Assembly: GCA_026874595.1 (NCBI GenBank)
Contig: CM049314.1
Coordinates: forward strand, 30,205,729-30,269,728
DNA from: Sipunculus nudus
Lineage: Eukaryota > Annelida > Sipuncula > Golfingiida > Sipunculidae
DNA length: 64,000 nt
Direction: 5' to 3'
Positions 1-12,500 of the stretch are shown here, piece by piece. Below the pieces are notes generated by a model that did not search any database, was not told the DNA's origin, and was given only the letters and a program-made list of their open reading frames with translations. The translations under genes were made by a program, and so were the position numbers. Position 1 is the stretch's first letter, and every line of letters starts with the position of its first letter.

Positions 1-706
1 AATTGAAGTTTTTGCATTCCAGATCATCTTACAGCAAGACTGAGATACTAAGAGACTGACTTTCCATATAATTTTCATGTGGAAATGTCCTTGAATTTTC
101 CAGTTACAGGGGTGGACACACTTGCAAAGTGGCAGATTATATAGCTCATACATACAGAGTACAGACACACAAACCTAACTACGATTTCATTTGTATAAAA
201 GTTTAAAAGAGGCCCATGATTCTAACCTTGCAGCTAATTTCGGTTGATTAGATAAACATGAAGGTTTCTTACTTTCTAATCACAGAAGCAGCCACCACGG
301 AGTCTATAAATCTGTAAATGTAGTTTAATCGGTTCTGGGATATTAGATCGGTCACTGGAGACTTGCTCAGAAGCCCAAGAACGGAGTTCATATCAATATT
401 TATAAGTTAAGGTCAGCAAGGTTACGGGCCGAAAAGCTTGTATATTCATGAAGCTATGCCTATTCAAATTAAAACATGATAAAGTTGCCAAACAGCAGAG
501 TACTACTACTAGTTTACCGTAAACCACTGCCGCATTAAAAACTTAAATTAGAAGACTACAAAATCAAAATTATTTCAGTATCTCTTATAAATTACTTCTG
601 TTATCCTCGCAAACTCAGAAAGCCATGGCGGGGAAGGTATTTCAATATATGACCTTGAACCGAAAAAAACACCGACCATAAATTATTATAATTGAACCTG
701 GCTTAC

Positions 707-893
707 CGTTGTTTGCGTACTGTTTCCGACAAAGTTTACATACGACCTTTGTTCTGTCAATACTGTTGTCGTCATTTAGAAAAAATCCAAAGTAATTCCA
801 AACAACTGACTTCGCCTTTCCCTTGTAATTAACAATTTTCTTAATATTCTTATGCGCGTCGTCTGCTTGGCCGGCCCCGGAGTTTGTCGCCAT
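707..893 (-). CDS. BED zinc-finger exon, probably from a hAT-type transposase (partial)
   Basis: Read on the minus strand, an ATG at 893-891 opens 62 codons ending at a good donor (G|GTAAGC; GT at 706-705). The second half has the look of a BED zinc finger: a VVWNYFGF aromatic block followed by VCKLCRKQY, whose CxxC would be the first zinc-ligand pair. The His ligands would lie in a following exon that I cannot find to the left. BED fingers form the DNA-binding N-terminus of hAT transposases and of domesticated ZBED proteins. The sequence just upstream (about 955-1070) is rich in CGATTAATCGATTATCG-like words, which are common near hAT termini, so this is probably a fragment of a hAT element rather than a host ZBED gene. 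Family call fairly good; gene status uncertain. Confidence 0.5.
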
Positions 894-954
894 TTTGGTT
901 ACGTTAATGTCCTCACATGAACAAAGGTGGCAGCACATGACGTCGGTGGACGTC

Positions 955-977
955 GGTCCACCAAAATTTGGTGGACC
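955..977. repeat. Perfect 23-nt palindrome upstream of the BED exon
   Basis: The 11-base arm GGTCCACCAAA is followed by one A and its exact reverse complement TTTGGTGGACC. Next to it (about 1022-1060) are repeated ATCGATT/AATCG words. Together they look like the subterminal region of a hAT-type element. This is inference; no matching second terminus was found in the window. Confidence 0.5.
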
Positions 978-1070
978 GATTCTCGAGAATAAAAACAGAT
1001 AATCGAGAATCGAAGATTTTCTGAACATCGATTCGATTAATCGATTATCGTCGATAATCGCCGAGCTCTA

Positions 1071-3131
1071 CAAAAGACACAATCAAGCTATCATCTAGAA
1101 ATGAACAGGCGTAGGTTGCGACTCAGCCATTCCTGTCCACATTAAAATTCCTTGGGCATATTATTTAAACACATCATAACACTTTTTTTGCAGGGTCACT
1201 CAAGCATGAAGTTTGGGAAGACGTAAGGGCCGATGAACCTCTGCCTGTTTATACAGATTTTATATTCCGTGCCGTATTCTTGTTTACTACCGATTTGTCA
1301 TTATATTTTGGAAAAAAAATATTCTGCTGATCCATTTCAAGTCACTGTATATTTTAATTCTAAAAGTAATATTTTGAAATCTGAATTTTTGATGAAAATT
1401 CCATTTTCTGGAATTACTCGGAAGATTCAAATCATTTTCATACCGGTTACTTCGGTATTATCATCGTCATATCGTACGTTGACATCGCTCCATGTCACAA
1501 TTTGCTGGTGCGTTTGAAAACATCGCTGGTCTACTTAACTAAATATCAAAGTAATTGAAGTTACCTTGTCGAGATACGCACGTATAGGAAACATGACGCT
1601 TGAAAACGAGTGATTTTAAGGTAAAATTAAAGTGGCCAGTCCGGGTAAGCAAGATTTTTCCTGAAGAAAGTTTCCGTGTGGGGAGCCATTTTGTCAAGGC
1701 AGTGTTCACGCAAGGCACGATGGGACGAAATAGGTGGTTGTTCTGTTTACCACCCACAGCGTACAGCCGTTCAAAATATTCTTGGCAGAATACCAGGGCG
1801 TTTCAGCACATGGCGGCACTCAAACTTGATTTTAAAACGATCGTCTGCCATTGTGTGACTCTTTAAGATGTCAGCCTTTTATTCATTTTACGTTTGAAAC
1901 AAATAATCATTGCTAAATAATGCCGCAAATGGGTTTAAAGTAGGCTTTTATTTCAATTTTGCTTGACCATGCCCAACGAAGTGGGCCGCTGTGTGTTACA
2001 GCAGGGTTGTTGTAAACGTATTATTTGGTGACAATTACCAAGATTTTATAACAAGTTATATATCACACGAAAACTAATCAGCAATATTTAATCTATAAAT
2101 AACAAATAATCGTAAATAACACATTAACACACGGCTGCCATGCATGCGAGACTGCTGCTAAGAACGGCCTTCGAAAGTTGCGATATTATCGCCCACTCGC
2201 CGGCCCGAAAACGATGTCTGTCAGGAAGATATTCAGGAAACCCTTCTAGTATAAACCGCAGTGTGCTTTCAGGAAATCAACCCGATTTCAAGATTTTGAA
2301 TTTCTTGATTAAACCGCGGTTTTAAGTGGAGATTTTACGGTACTCATGGTCTGAATTTACAAGGTTATAAGTGTGTATGGATGGATGATATGATGCTTAG
2401 AAATCATGTATTGATGATGTAAAAGGAAGATTAAAATAAGTGGCAATATTGAGATATAAGAAGCTGGATATAAAATCATTTTCTGTTCACGCAAGTGTTG
2501 TGCCTCAGGGAGGTGCTTGAGTTATTCTATAGCTGTGCCCTCCAGTCAATGAAACATGTAGATGATTAACAATTTAGAATATCAAACAGGCAATAGTGGA
2601 GGCATCTACGATTTGTCAAAATTTTGGAGCGAGTATAGAATCCAGCCTACATGGACGAGGTGATGGTCGTATACAGACGGACGTAATGATGTTTACGTTC
2701 ATATATAGGAAGAAGTAAAGGGCGTGTCGATGTCAAATCATCAATATGTCATGGTTTATGTTGATTACTAATGAGACGGTCTAGTAAGTTAAGACCCATC
2801 TCGGAAATGTAGACCAGATTCTATATCGGGGCCTAAATTTTATTGTTTAGACTTAAGTTCAAAAGTTTATTTATAGTTTGATCTATTTTGTCAAAAGCTT
2901 TACAAATTTTAATCCCTTTTATCAAAGTTGGTATCTAAGATATGCCATTTTTATGTCAGAGCCTTGGACTATTCAAGCAAATATATACTTAAACAGCGTT
3001 GGGCACAGACTAGAGAAAATCAAACTGACACTGACAGCACACTGAAACCCAGCCAACTGTCAGCTGGAAACTGAGTGAAGAGGGGTGTGTTTACATGTCT
3101 GTACCAGTGCACCTGAGAAACAGCAATTTAC
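1071..3131. other. No confident gene; unassigned DNA
   Basis: Only short open frames occur on either strand, none with recognisable similarity. The remaining exons of the minus-strand gene that starts at 3269 should lie here or beyond the left edge, but I could not identify them. The frames around 1539-1866 overlap on both strands and show no domain signature. Confidence 0.5.
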
Positions 3132-3269
3132 CTCAACGGGCAGGGCCCTGACGCCCGAGTGCGTGGTAAGCTCCATAAAAGCATCTTTTTGTTTATTTGT
3201 CAGTGGAGCCTTTGCATCCAATTTAGCATCCCAGGAACTAAGCCGCTCCCGTAGAGTTTTGGCTTCCAT
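3132..3269 (-). CDS. First coding exon of an unidentified gene, head-to-head with PARL
   Basis: Minus-strand ATG at 3269-3267 opens exactly 46 codons that end in phase 0 at a donor (GTTGAG|GTAAAT; GT at 3131-3130). The peptide is hydrophilic and protein-like (start MEAKTLRERLSSWDAKL, then PLTNKQKDAFMEL), with charged helix-like spacing and no membrane segment or signal peptide. I do not recognise the family. The exon is 204 bp from the PARL start codon on the opposite strand, an arrangement typical of a shared bidirectional promoter. The downstream exons were not found in the 3 kb to the left. Confidence 0.55.
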
Positions 3270-3473
3270 CTTGACGTGGAGGCCATGAACAGAAAGCAGT
3301 CGTGCTGTACGACAGTGCGAACACTTTACGGCAATTCATTACGGTTCGAGCTAATTTTACAATCATTGAGTTAGCGGTAACGGAAAATGTGAATGTTGCT
3401 ATGCAAGCACTACACTTCGGGCCAATTATTTTCTATACTCTGTTACAATTCGGACTGCCGAACATATTCAGAT
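3270..3473. promoter_or_regulatory. Probable bidirectional promoter / 5' UTR interval
   Basis: The interval separates the ATG of the minus-strand exon (3269) from the inferred PARL ATG (3474). Both genes must start transcription in or very near it. No clear TATA box is visible. The assignment rests on gene geometry alone. Confidence 0.4.
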
Positions 3474-3532
3474 ATGTCGTTAACTGGAAGGTTGGTGACT
3501 TTGTGGTCCAGGAACCAATGCCATGTAACAAG
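3474..3532 (+). CDS. PARL: PARL coding exon 1 (mitochondrial presequence)
   Basis: ATG at 3474-3476, strong donor AAG|GTGAGT at 3533. The 59 nt leave two bases, completed by the first G of exon 2 to make an Arg codon. The peptide has Arg, Ser, Thr, Leu and Trp and no acidic residue. A longer frame starting at 3302 uses the same donor but ends in phase 0, which does not join to exon 2. Confidence 0.65.
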
Positions 3533-6500
3533 GTGAGTTAATAATTACAGGTGTTAATAAGTATCAGATTATTAAACTCATATGAATGTAACATATCTCA
3601 TTTATAATTTTATTACCATTTCCTTTCAGGCCTCAAGTTCTTTCTAACTTTTATCTCGATTCTCTTATTATCGCTCAGTCATATCTGATCGTCTGCTGTC
3701 AGTGTCAACTGAGTACATGGGATATATGATGATGTTACATCATTCATTCAAGGTCAGATAGACATGGTCTATAAAAACACAGATATGTGTATGGTTTTCT
3801 ATATGAGTCTTTTTGATGGATATCTATGTGATTTGTTTGATATTGCCACTTGTTTGAAGTTGTGTAACTTTTGTAAGATGTTCCATAGACCCAGTTGTGC
3901 TCTGTTGTAAACACAGACTGACAGAGCCACAGGTCCCTGCCTTCATTTATCAAGCGGACAGGAGCATATGCAGGTGACGGCGATGTACCCACTTTTAGTA
4001 TATTTAGCCTCAGGTTAAGCCCCAGGTGATTGGCTGGTGATTGTTTCAGGCTAACCGTGTGCACTGCACGTGTTACATCATCACTGCCAACTTACTGGTG
4101 CACCCAGCTGAAATGAGATACATTAACCTGGCCAGCTGAAACAATCCAGTGTGTTACCTTGGTAACAACGCTGCCTGTAGCAAGTTGTCCTGTGTGTCCA
4201 GTGGTCCAGTTACAGGACACTAACACCTTGTTGCGGATCCACAACTGTGATATGATCACAGTTGTGGGAAAGGCCTGTACAGTTAGGCCTTGTAATGGTG
4301 AAATGGTAGAAGGCATCAAAAAAACTCTTAAAACTACTAAATATACACACCAAAATGCATCCGTAAGTGTCTTTGGTAGTGAATGGGTCTTTCTGGCAAC
4401 TTTACCACGTTCTTACCTTAATATATTAATGAAATATTATCCCTAACGATCCTTATAAGCCCGCGGTGATTTAAACATAACAATATACAGGAATTTGTAA
4501 TGAGCGGATGTTGATCAACTGGTACCCGCCACCGAGATCTATTATCGCCCGCTTTTTTCCAGTTCAAACAGCGATAAGATCAGAGCGGGTTCCCAGTCTA
4601 AATCCTGTTGCAAAGGACTGTGGGTCATTTAATGTAATCATGGCGGCATGTTTTCTATGTAAACACATCAGCTCTTGGCAAAATTATGGATAAGTAGGGC
4701 TATTGAGCATTATTTTGGTGCCAATATATTACAGATGTTTTATAAAACATCCAAAGACAACAAAAAGGTTATTATTTTATGTTGACACCGCTTGAAATGT
4801 CAATTATACGATTCCAAATGGGTCTCCTATTTGGAACCTTACAAGGCGTTTTTTTAAGAGTTGTTCCCAAGACGTTGTTGACGGAGAGGAGCTGAGCAGA
4901 TCGGAATCACACGTCTTGGGCCGAGACAAACTAACACCATGCACCAGGTCACATTTCAAAAGGTGGTCCATAATGTGTTACATGGGCCAAAACTACCATT
5001 TTTTTTTAAATTTAATATGTGATTCATCTTAATAATTCCTATTAAAAACAGTATGTTTCTAGCTCAAATGTGTTTCATTAAGGCTGAAACCAATAAATTA
5101 CACATTAAAATACAATGTTAATTATTGTAAATCTGAAAATTTAAAGCTGTTTTTCTCCCGTTTCTACCTTTCTCAATAATCTCTGCATATCTTAGAGAGT
5201 TTTTATGCTAATTACTTCAAATTTTCAGAATTAACTGACAACAAGCGGATCAACACTTAGTATGAAAATAATGTTTGTACTTCAAGAAAAAAAAAAAATT
5301 GGCAAACAATTGTCTTGGTACAAAATTTTGTGAAGTCTGCCTACAAAAAAAATGTGCATCTTTGACCTAATGTGTTTTAAATTCATTAAATTGTAAAAAA
5401 AAATCACATGACAACTGTTGAGCACTTTAAAACAACACAGATATTATGTCTTGGTGATCAACATTGTTTAGAAAACTACCTTCTTTGATTTTGCCTACTC
5501 ACAAAACACAGTTCGCATGGACTTTTATATAAGCTTCTTTCCTGCCTAACTTATACTGAGATCCTGGTTTCATATCTTTAAGAAAATCAAAATAGTGACC
5601 TCTAAACACAGTTGGACCTTTGGGAAATAACTAGATACCTTAAAAAATTAATATAAACTCATAGAAATAAACATTAACATCAAATTTAACAAAACTACTT
5701 TTAGACCTGATTTAAACTGCAGTGTAAAAGTTTAAGATTATTTAAGGTACGTAAACTAAGAATATATTTTATTTTAAGCAAAACATATAATATACCAATA
5801 TAAAGCTTATGTAATAGGCATTTGGCTCACATACTTGCATGAACCCTAAAATGCTTTGTAAAGCAAAGAGGAATTAAAGTTAACTGAACCACTACTTAAA
5901 GTTTGGTAAAAATGTACAGCTTTACATAGATTTTAGATGAAATGAAGAGCCTGCTACAGACAAATGCTTGTGTAGAATCTAACTTGATACATAAGTCAAA
6001 GCAAAATGCTATGAGCGTTTTTGCAGTGGAACAGAAAAAGCAATACTGTAAATGTATTCTGAATAACAACAAACAGAAATAAAACAGGACAGCCTTGCCT
6101 TATGTGCTATATGGATGCAAAACATGGTCAATGTTCCAGATGTTGGTCTTTAAATCAGTTTAAAGGTTTAGAGGTGCATCTTTGAATTTCAGGTCTATAT
6201 TGTGCAACTTCATGAAGACTCTTAGAATTATCTAACTTAATTTGTTATTTTTGTACCTCATCATGTAACACGGGACATTCCAAAATGACATCAGCCAGAG
6301 AGTTTGGAGCTAGTTTGCTGCCCAGGGGAATTCCCCCAGCTGGCAAATTGTGATACAGTTGGACGGAGTATACTGATAGCCTTCAAGTGATGTAAAGATT
6401 GTTGTTGTAGCACAAAAAAATGAATTAAACACTACTATCTAAAAGAAAGTAAACCAAAATTTTCAAACAGGACCACCTTGTGAAATGTGACCACCAGGGA

Positions 6501-9500
6501 TGATGTAACACATGCATGCACACTGCTGCCTGCCACAATTGCACAGGGGCACCGGGATAGGCACCCAAATCAGGTATAGCCTAATCCCCTCGGCTAGATA
6601 AATGAAGGCAGGGTCCTGTGGCTCTGTGTTTACACCAGGGCCACAACTGGGTCTAGATGGTCACATTAACTATAATTAAAACTCACATAAAAGACAGTAA
6701 TAGTATAAATACTGCAGACATTCTAGGTTTCATGCATTGAGTGTGAGACACACAGTTTTCTGGTCTCATGCACTCACACCAGGGAACAACAGTCTCAGGC
6801 ATAATAGCTTTTGACAGCTATGTCCACAGTTGAGTAAAATATGGATATATCAGTGAAAATTTTCAAAACTTAAATTTTTTAATTTAAAAATGATATCACT
6901 GAATAGCAGTTTTAAAATGAAGGAAATATATCCACAGCAGTCCCAAAGATTTTTTATTTTATTTTCTCTGAGGATAGTGCTAATTGAGACTCATGAATCC
7001 AGGAAAAGCTGTGGCCATTGACCAGTGCTGGTGCCAGGCTTGGCAGGCTGCAAGTAATAAAGGGATGTGTCCCTAGCTGTCACTTCACAGTGGAAATTTA
7101 TACAGACCTTGTTATCTGTCATCTCGCTCATACAAACTTGCATTCTTATATTCTGCACCTCTGTGATGAATATTTGTAATGAAGGCTCAATATTCAATAA
7201 ACAGTATATTTGAAATAAATATAATTTACAAAATTTAAAATCACAACATTAAAAAAGATCATAATTACACTTGATTACTTTTTAGACTGAAATGAAGTCT
7301 TCTTTCTATTGAAAGAAATATTCCATAACTTGAAAAATGTTCTTAATGTTCTAAAATCATATTTAAAAATATAAATTTTTCAACAATTTAAATTTAAAAT
7401 TAGAGCTATCATTTTAAAGTTCAAAGTTTTTCTTTGATATCCTTCTTTTGTCCGATACTTCACTTCCGACTAACAGTCATAACTAAATACTAATAATGCT
7501 ATCACTTCTCAAGTATTACCACCCCCAATGTAATTGCATGAAATTAAAAAAAAAAGAATGGAAAGCTAAATATCTAAAATTAAAAAAATACCCTTGAATA
7601 CTTCATTTAAAATCTCAATCATTAACCTGTTCCTTGTCAAATAATAGGTATATACGAATACAAAGAGTTAAAAGAAGGAGAACCTAGCATAATATAGCCA
7701 AATAAAATTTACAACTACCACCTAGGCACCTACCAATACAGTGTATGCAAATGTACAATATCACATTGATAATGGAATGTATCTAAACATGGGAAAGTGT
7801 TATAAATGCAGGTGCAAATGAGAAAAAATAACAGAGACAAATATTGTTATATTATATTGGTTTACATTTATATAAGCAAACAATGTAAACATTTACTTAA
7901 TGACCATGCATTTCCTGATAGTAAAAGATACATAAAACCTTTTGACTTAATGAATGTATATATCAACCCAAATTGTAAACTTTTATAAACCCTCTTGCTT
8001 TATGAATACTTTTATATATTTATTGCATGATGTTATTTATTGTTCATTACTGCATGTTATTTATTGTTATTTGCTTAATATTATACTGCTTATTTTCTGT
8101 AATATTATACCCAATATGGTTGTGTTTTTGTTCAAAACAGGACCTTTCAACAAGAAGCCCTTTTCCACAGATTTGCTTGCCCAAGGGTACACCAACATCC
8201 CCTTCTCAGTCGGAAATGGCCGTTACTGCAAAATTCACGCAACATTCGAGGCAGAACAGATGCACCAAAGAGGCGAAGTCTAGCCCCAGTTGACCAGGTG
8301 TCAGGACACAGCAATGGCTTCTCTGCCCTAGCCAGGCCATTTGCATACATGATAGGGGTATGGTTATTTACAGTTCACCCCTTGCAAACACCCATATGCT
8401 CTGGTTGGCTTCATATTTGCGAGGCTGAAATTTCGCAATTTCTTCATTTTGAACTTCCCATGAGGGTTTCATTTTTGTGATCGCCCCCCCCCCCCCCAAA
8501 TAAAATCTACATTATTCAATATCTGTGTTTATTGAAGGATAACAAATCTTATTTATTTCTGTTATGGTCACTATATTATTTGATTAATTAATGTGTGTTT
8601 GTATGGGCCAGTTTAAATACCATGCACAGATAAGGTTGCTGGTTAAGGAACCATGTTTCCAGAGGTGTGATAATTAATCCATCTGTGCTGATGCATCATC
8701 CTCTTGTTTATATAAGTGTATGAGGCATCTTATTCCCAAGAGTTTCATATTTGCGATTATTTCCTATTCACGAATATTGTGAAATTAAAATCCTCCCCAA
8801 AAAAAAGTCAACAACAGAATATCTAAAATCAGTCCAAAAACTATTTTAAATACTTATTAGACCTCAAAAGTATATATTATTTTAAACCTTGTACAGTGAT
8901 CTCTCTGATGGTATACATATTTTTTTTTTATTTCTGCCTCTGTCTACCTCACAATGGAAATTTGAGGTTTTAATTCAACAAAAAAATTAAATGTCATTAA
9001 TAAACTAGACACATGGTAGAGGAAACACAGTTGTTTAAAATTAGCCGACTGAAAAGTGGCTTGTTGGTACTGGGTGCATAAAATAGGGTAATACCACATT
9101 TAAAATTAAAAAAAATAAATATTAAAGTTTCATATGAAAATGAATGAAAATTTCACAATTATATGTCTTAGCAGCACATTGTACAAGGGTTAAAATAATA
9201 AATAATATATGGGTCAAATAGTAATTTAAAACAACTTTTTTGTTGATATTGAATGAGTTTACGTTTCCCAGTAATGCTACCCTAATACATGGTTCAGGTA
9301 TAACTGTGTCAATGAGTGCAGTTTTTGGAATAATAATCTGCAATAAGTGATGGTAAGGTTTTGTTAATTTATTAAGGGTGTTTAATGGATTAAAATTAAT
9401 TCTTAAAGGAGCCCCCCATGAATGTGCTGCAATCTTTACACAAATATAACCTAGTGTTTTGCACTCACAACACGTGAAAGGTCCATTGAGACATCATATC

Positions 9501-12500
9501 TACCTGACCTAATTGTATGAAAGTTGTTAACCGGCCCGGTAATGCTGGGTCTTAAATGTCTGCTTTGTTCTACATGGTGCGTTGTTGTTTTCCCAAGCAC
9601 ATATACTGACCCAGTTTGATAATTACAAAATAGCCGTTCAAAATGGCAAATGGCATATTGTAAATGCAGATAAACCTGTCTTACACCCAGTTCCAATTTT
9701 AGCATACAAATTTCAAAGTCACTACAAATATGTCAGATACAAGGTTTTCTAGCGGAGTTGAATAAAATAAGACACCTTTTTAAGTTTGATATAGGTATGT
9801 TCAATTCTCACTACAAGTCAAGAATGTCCTTTTAAAGTAACATGCTCATGCACCATCATAATCTTGTTGAATTCTACCTCTTTTTCAGGTGAGCACAGTA
9901 AGTTTTACAGGGGCAGCAGTGTGGCAGTATGAAGCCCTACGAGTGCGAGCACAGAGAGCCCTGAAGGGTTTACATGGAAATTACACAGACAGATTCTTTG
10001 GTAAAGCCGGAAGTTTCAGGCACCATGTAAGAAAATTACTAGCATATATTCCCTTCATGTTTCCAGAAAAAAAACATAATCTTGAAACTTTTTGCAAAAG
10101 AGCATGAATTATCTTGGAATTGATGTTGGTAATTAATGTAGCAAATATGAATCACTATAATTTCTCACTGGAAATAACTAAGAGAAAAGCATTTACAGTG
10201 GAAGAATTTACAGTATTGTAGATGAAATATTTGACCAGAAATATAAAAGAACTATATACAATCTAAATGAAAAAGAAAAGTTAATTACCAAAAAAAAAAT
10301 TTTAAATTTAGTGGGTTATTAATGATTTATTATGAGAATCTGAAAGCTGAGTTTAGTCATATCTCAAGATAGCATATTAATATCTAAATTTTAATGTGAT
10401 TGCATAGGTTTTATAAAGTACTTGAAAATGATATCCATAGATTTGTGGATTCATGTTTAATTATGACACACATTTGTGAAAGGTTGTTATGATCCCTGTC
10501 TTAATTATATTGCATATTTTCCTAATTAATTTCCATCTACAGTTACATGTGTGGTGGCAGAATATATCCAATGGTGAGAGACTGGCGATTGGTATCATTG
10601 CTGCCAATCTGCTTGTTTTCCTCGCGTGGCGTATCCCCAGTCTACAAGGTGTTATGATCAAATGGTTCTCTTCAAATCCATTTGGTGGTAAGTCTTAAAA
10701 CTTTCCTTTGTCAGGAAGGTTGATGCAAAAATTAATTCATCTGTTTTGAAACAGTCAGACCTATGAATCAAAAATTGGCATACAGCTAAAATACATATAC
10801 AGGGAAGGTGACCAACTTAATGTTTGTCTATCTGTCCATACAATTATAAATTATAAATTTACTTGAGTCCTGTGCTAATCAAAACAGCAAGTCTTTCATG
10901 TGGGGTACCATACCTGCTTGAGTTTAACTCAGGCTTGGGTAACTTTCAGTTTTATATAGAAAATTTTCAGATTTCATTTCAATTAATTATGCTTTGAATT
11001 GATTGCAACTGAGTCTAAGATCCTATATCTTAACATTGAAATTTTTTAAAGTAAATATTTATATGTTTTACTGTAATTAAGTCACAAAAATATCTTTAAA
11101 TCATACTTGATACAATATCTTGTATTAAACAAAGAGCAGCCTTCCTTTATCAATAATAAACCAACAAAATACCAATAATTTACAAGCATATTCAACATCA
11201 TATTTTCCTTCTGTGTACTAGGGCCTAAAACAGACCAGCCTTCTCCTATACTTAGAAGATCGGACAGTTGTACAGGCATTTGGTAATAAAGGCCACTGTT
11301 TAACACCTCAATGGATTGGTTATTTGCTTTATCATATTTAAGTTGGTGTCCCTGTTATATATCCATTTTACTGAAGTTTTCAGGGTATTTCTGCCATCAT
11401 GGCAGTAACAAGGGCAGAAAGATATTTCTCCCGCCAGACAACTGCCAGGCAGAAACCGTGGCAAAAATGGCAATGGCAGAAACTTGCCAACCCTGGTTCA
11501 AGGTTCCTTAACATATATTTTTCACCAGATCATAACATCAATAATTAACACATGCATCACCTGTATACATCTCAAATTCAGCTGAGTGTCAGGACCCATG
11601 GGTCACTTGTTCATGATCATAATAAAGTTGATATCAAAAGTTAAACTAGACTTTTATTGTATTGTTTGTTTTAAATGTGTCTTATCAGTAGGAAAATAAA
11701 GCATAATAAACATTGTAAGCTGTATTGACATGATGTATCACCTTTTATCATTATATGAATCCACACCTTATTTATACCTGTATGATTATTCATTTTAGGT
11801 GCTCCCTGTTGGTCTATGCTGCTGTCCAACTTCAGCCATTATTCATTTCTTCACATCTTTGCTAACATGTACGTGTTTTGGTCGTTCACGCCTGTGGTAC
11901 TTCACCTGTTGGGCAGAGAGCAGTTTCTTGGTTTCTACCTCTCAGCTGGTATGTATTGTCATTTTACTTCAATTGTTACACTTGCCTCACAAAATGAATA
12001 GCCTGTATGTTTTTATTAACTGGCCACACATGTTAGTAACTAAACAGAATGCTCCTGACCCACACAATGTACACTTCATTGCTTCTTATTCAGAAAAGCT
12101 TTGAAATTAACTCTTTATTTTTTACAGGCTCACTTAAGTTCACTCATATTGGCACGTAAAACTCCCTAGTTTCTCTCGGGTGTTAATATTTCATATCTAA
12201 TTTGATAATTCAAGGATTCCCAAGAACCTCAGACATACTCTCAGGAAGAACTGTTGAAAATTTGGTGAAGATACATCAAAAGCTGAAAAGAAATAGCCTG
12301 TAATGTAAATGCCAATTGGGTCAGAATTTGTCTGAAATCTAAAATAAATGAAAACAGGAAAATGTAAAGCCATTTCCTCCTAAGATTAGCATGTACATAT
12401 AACAATATAATTACCTCCTCCAAGTGGTGGGGGTTATGTTTTTGCCAGTGTTAGTTTGTTTGTCTGTTAGCAACGTTACTTAAAAAGTTATGAACAGATT

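Larger units (their letters stand above)
3533..8140 (+). other. PARL intron 1 (4.6 kb), repeat-rich
   Basis: No exon recognised inside. Contents: an inverted pair of similar segments at about 3880-3975 and 6560-6655; a perfect 13-bp-stem hairpin at 4239-4267; a 10-bp-stem hairpin at 4866-4920; 23-bp inverted arms at 4947-4969 and 6470-6492; then AT-rich DNA with oligo-A runs to 8140. The acceptor TTCAAAACAG precedes exon 2. Confidence 0.7.

Noticed and set aside
3302-3541. Open frame of 79 codons ending at a strong donor
   Set aside because: It shares the donor used by PARL exon 1 but ends in phase 0, which does not join to exon 2; the +1 frame starting at 3474 does, and encodes a presequence-like peptide.
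4640-4692. ATG with MAACFLCKHISSW, considered as PARL start
   Set aside because: No donor in the right phase before the TAA; cannot be spliced to exon 2.
4890-4917. AGATCGGAATCACACGTCT resembles a sequencing adapter
   Set aside because: The match is interrupted and part of a natural 10-bp-stem hairpin; no assembly break is visible around it.
11799-12104. 101-codon frame beginning at PARL exon 5
   Set aside because: A different frame from the coding one, and it runs on past the donor at 11949 into the intron.
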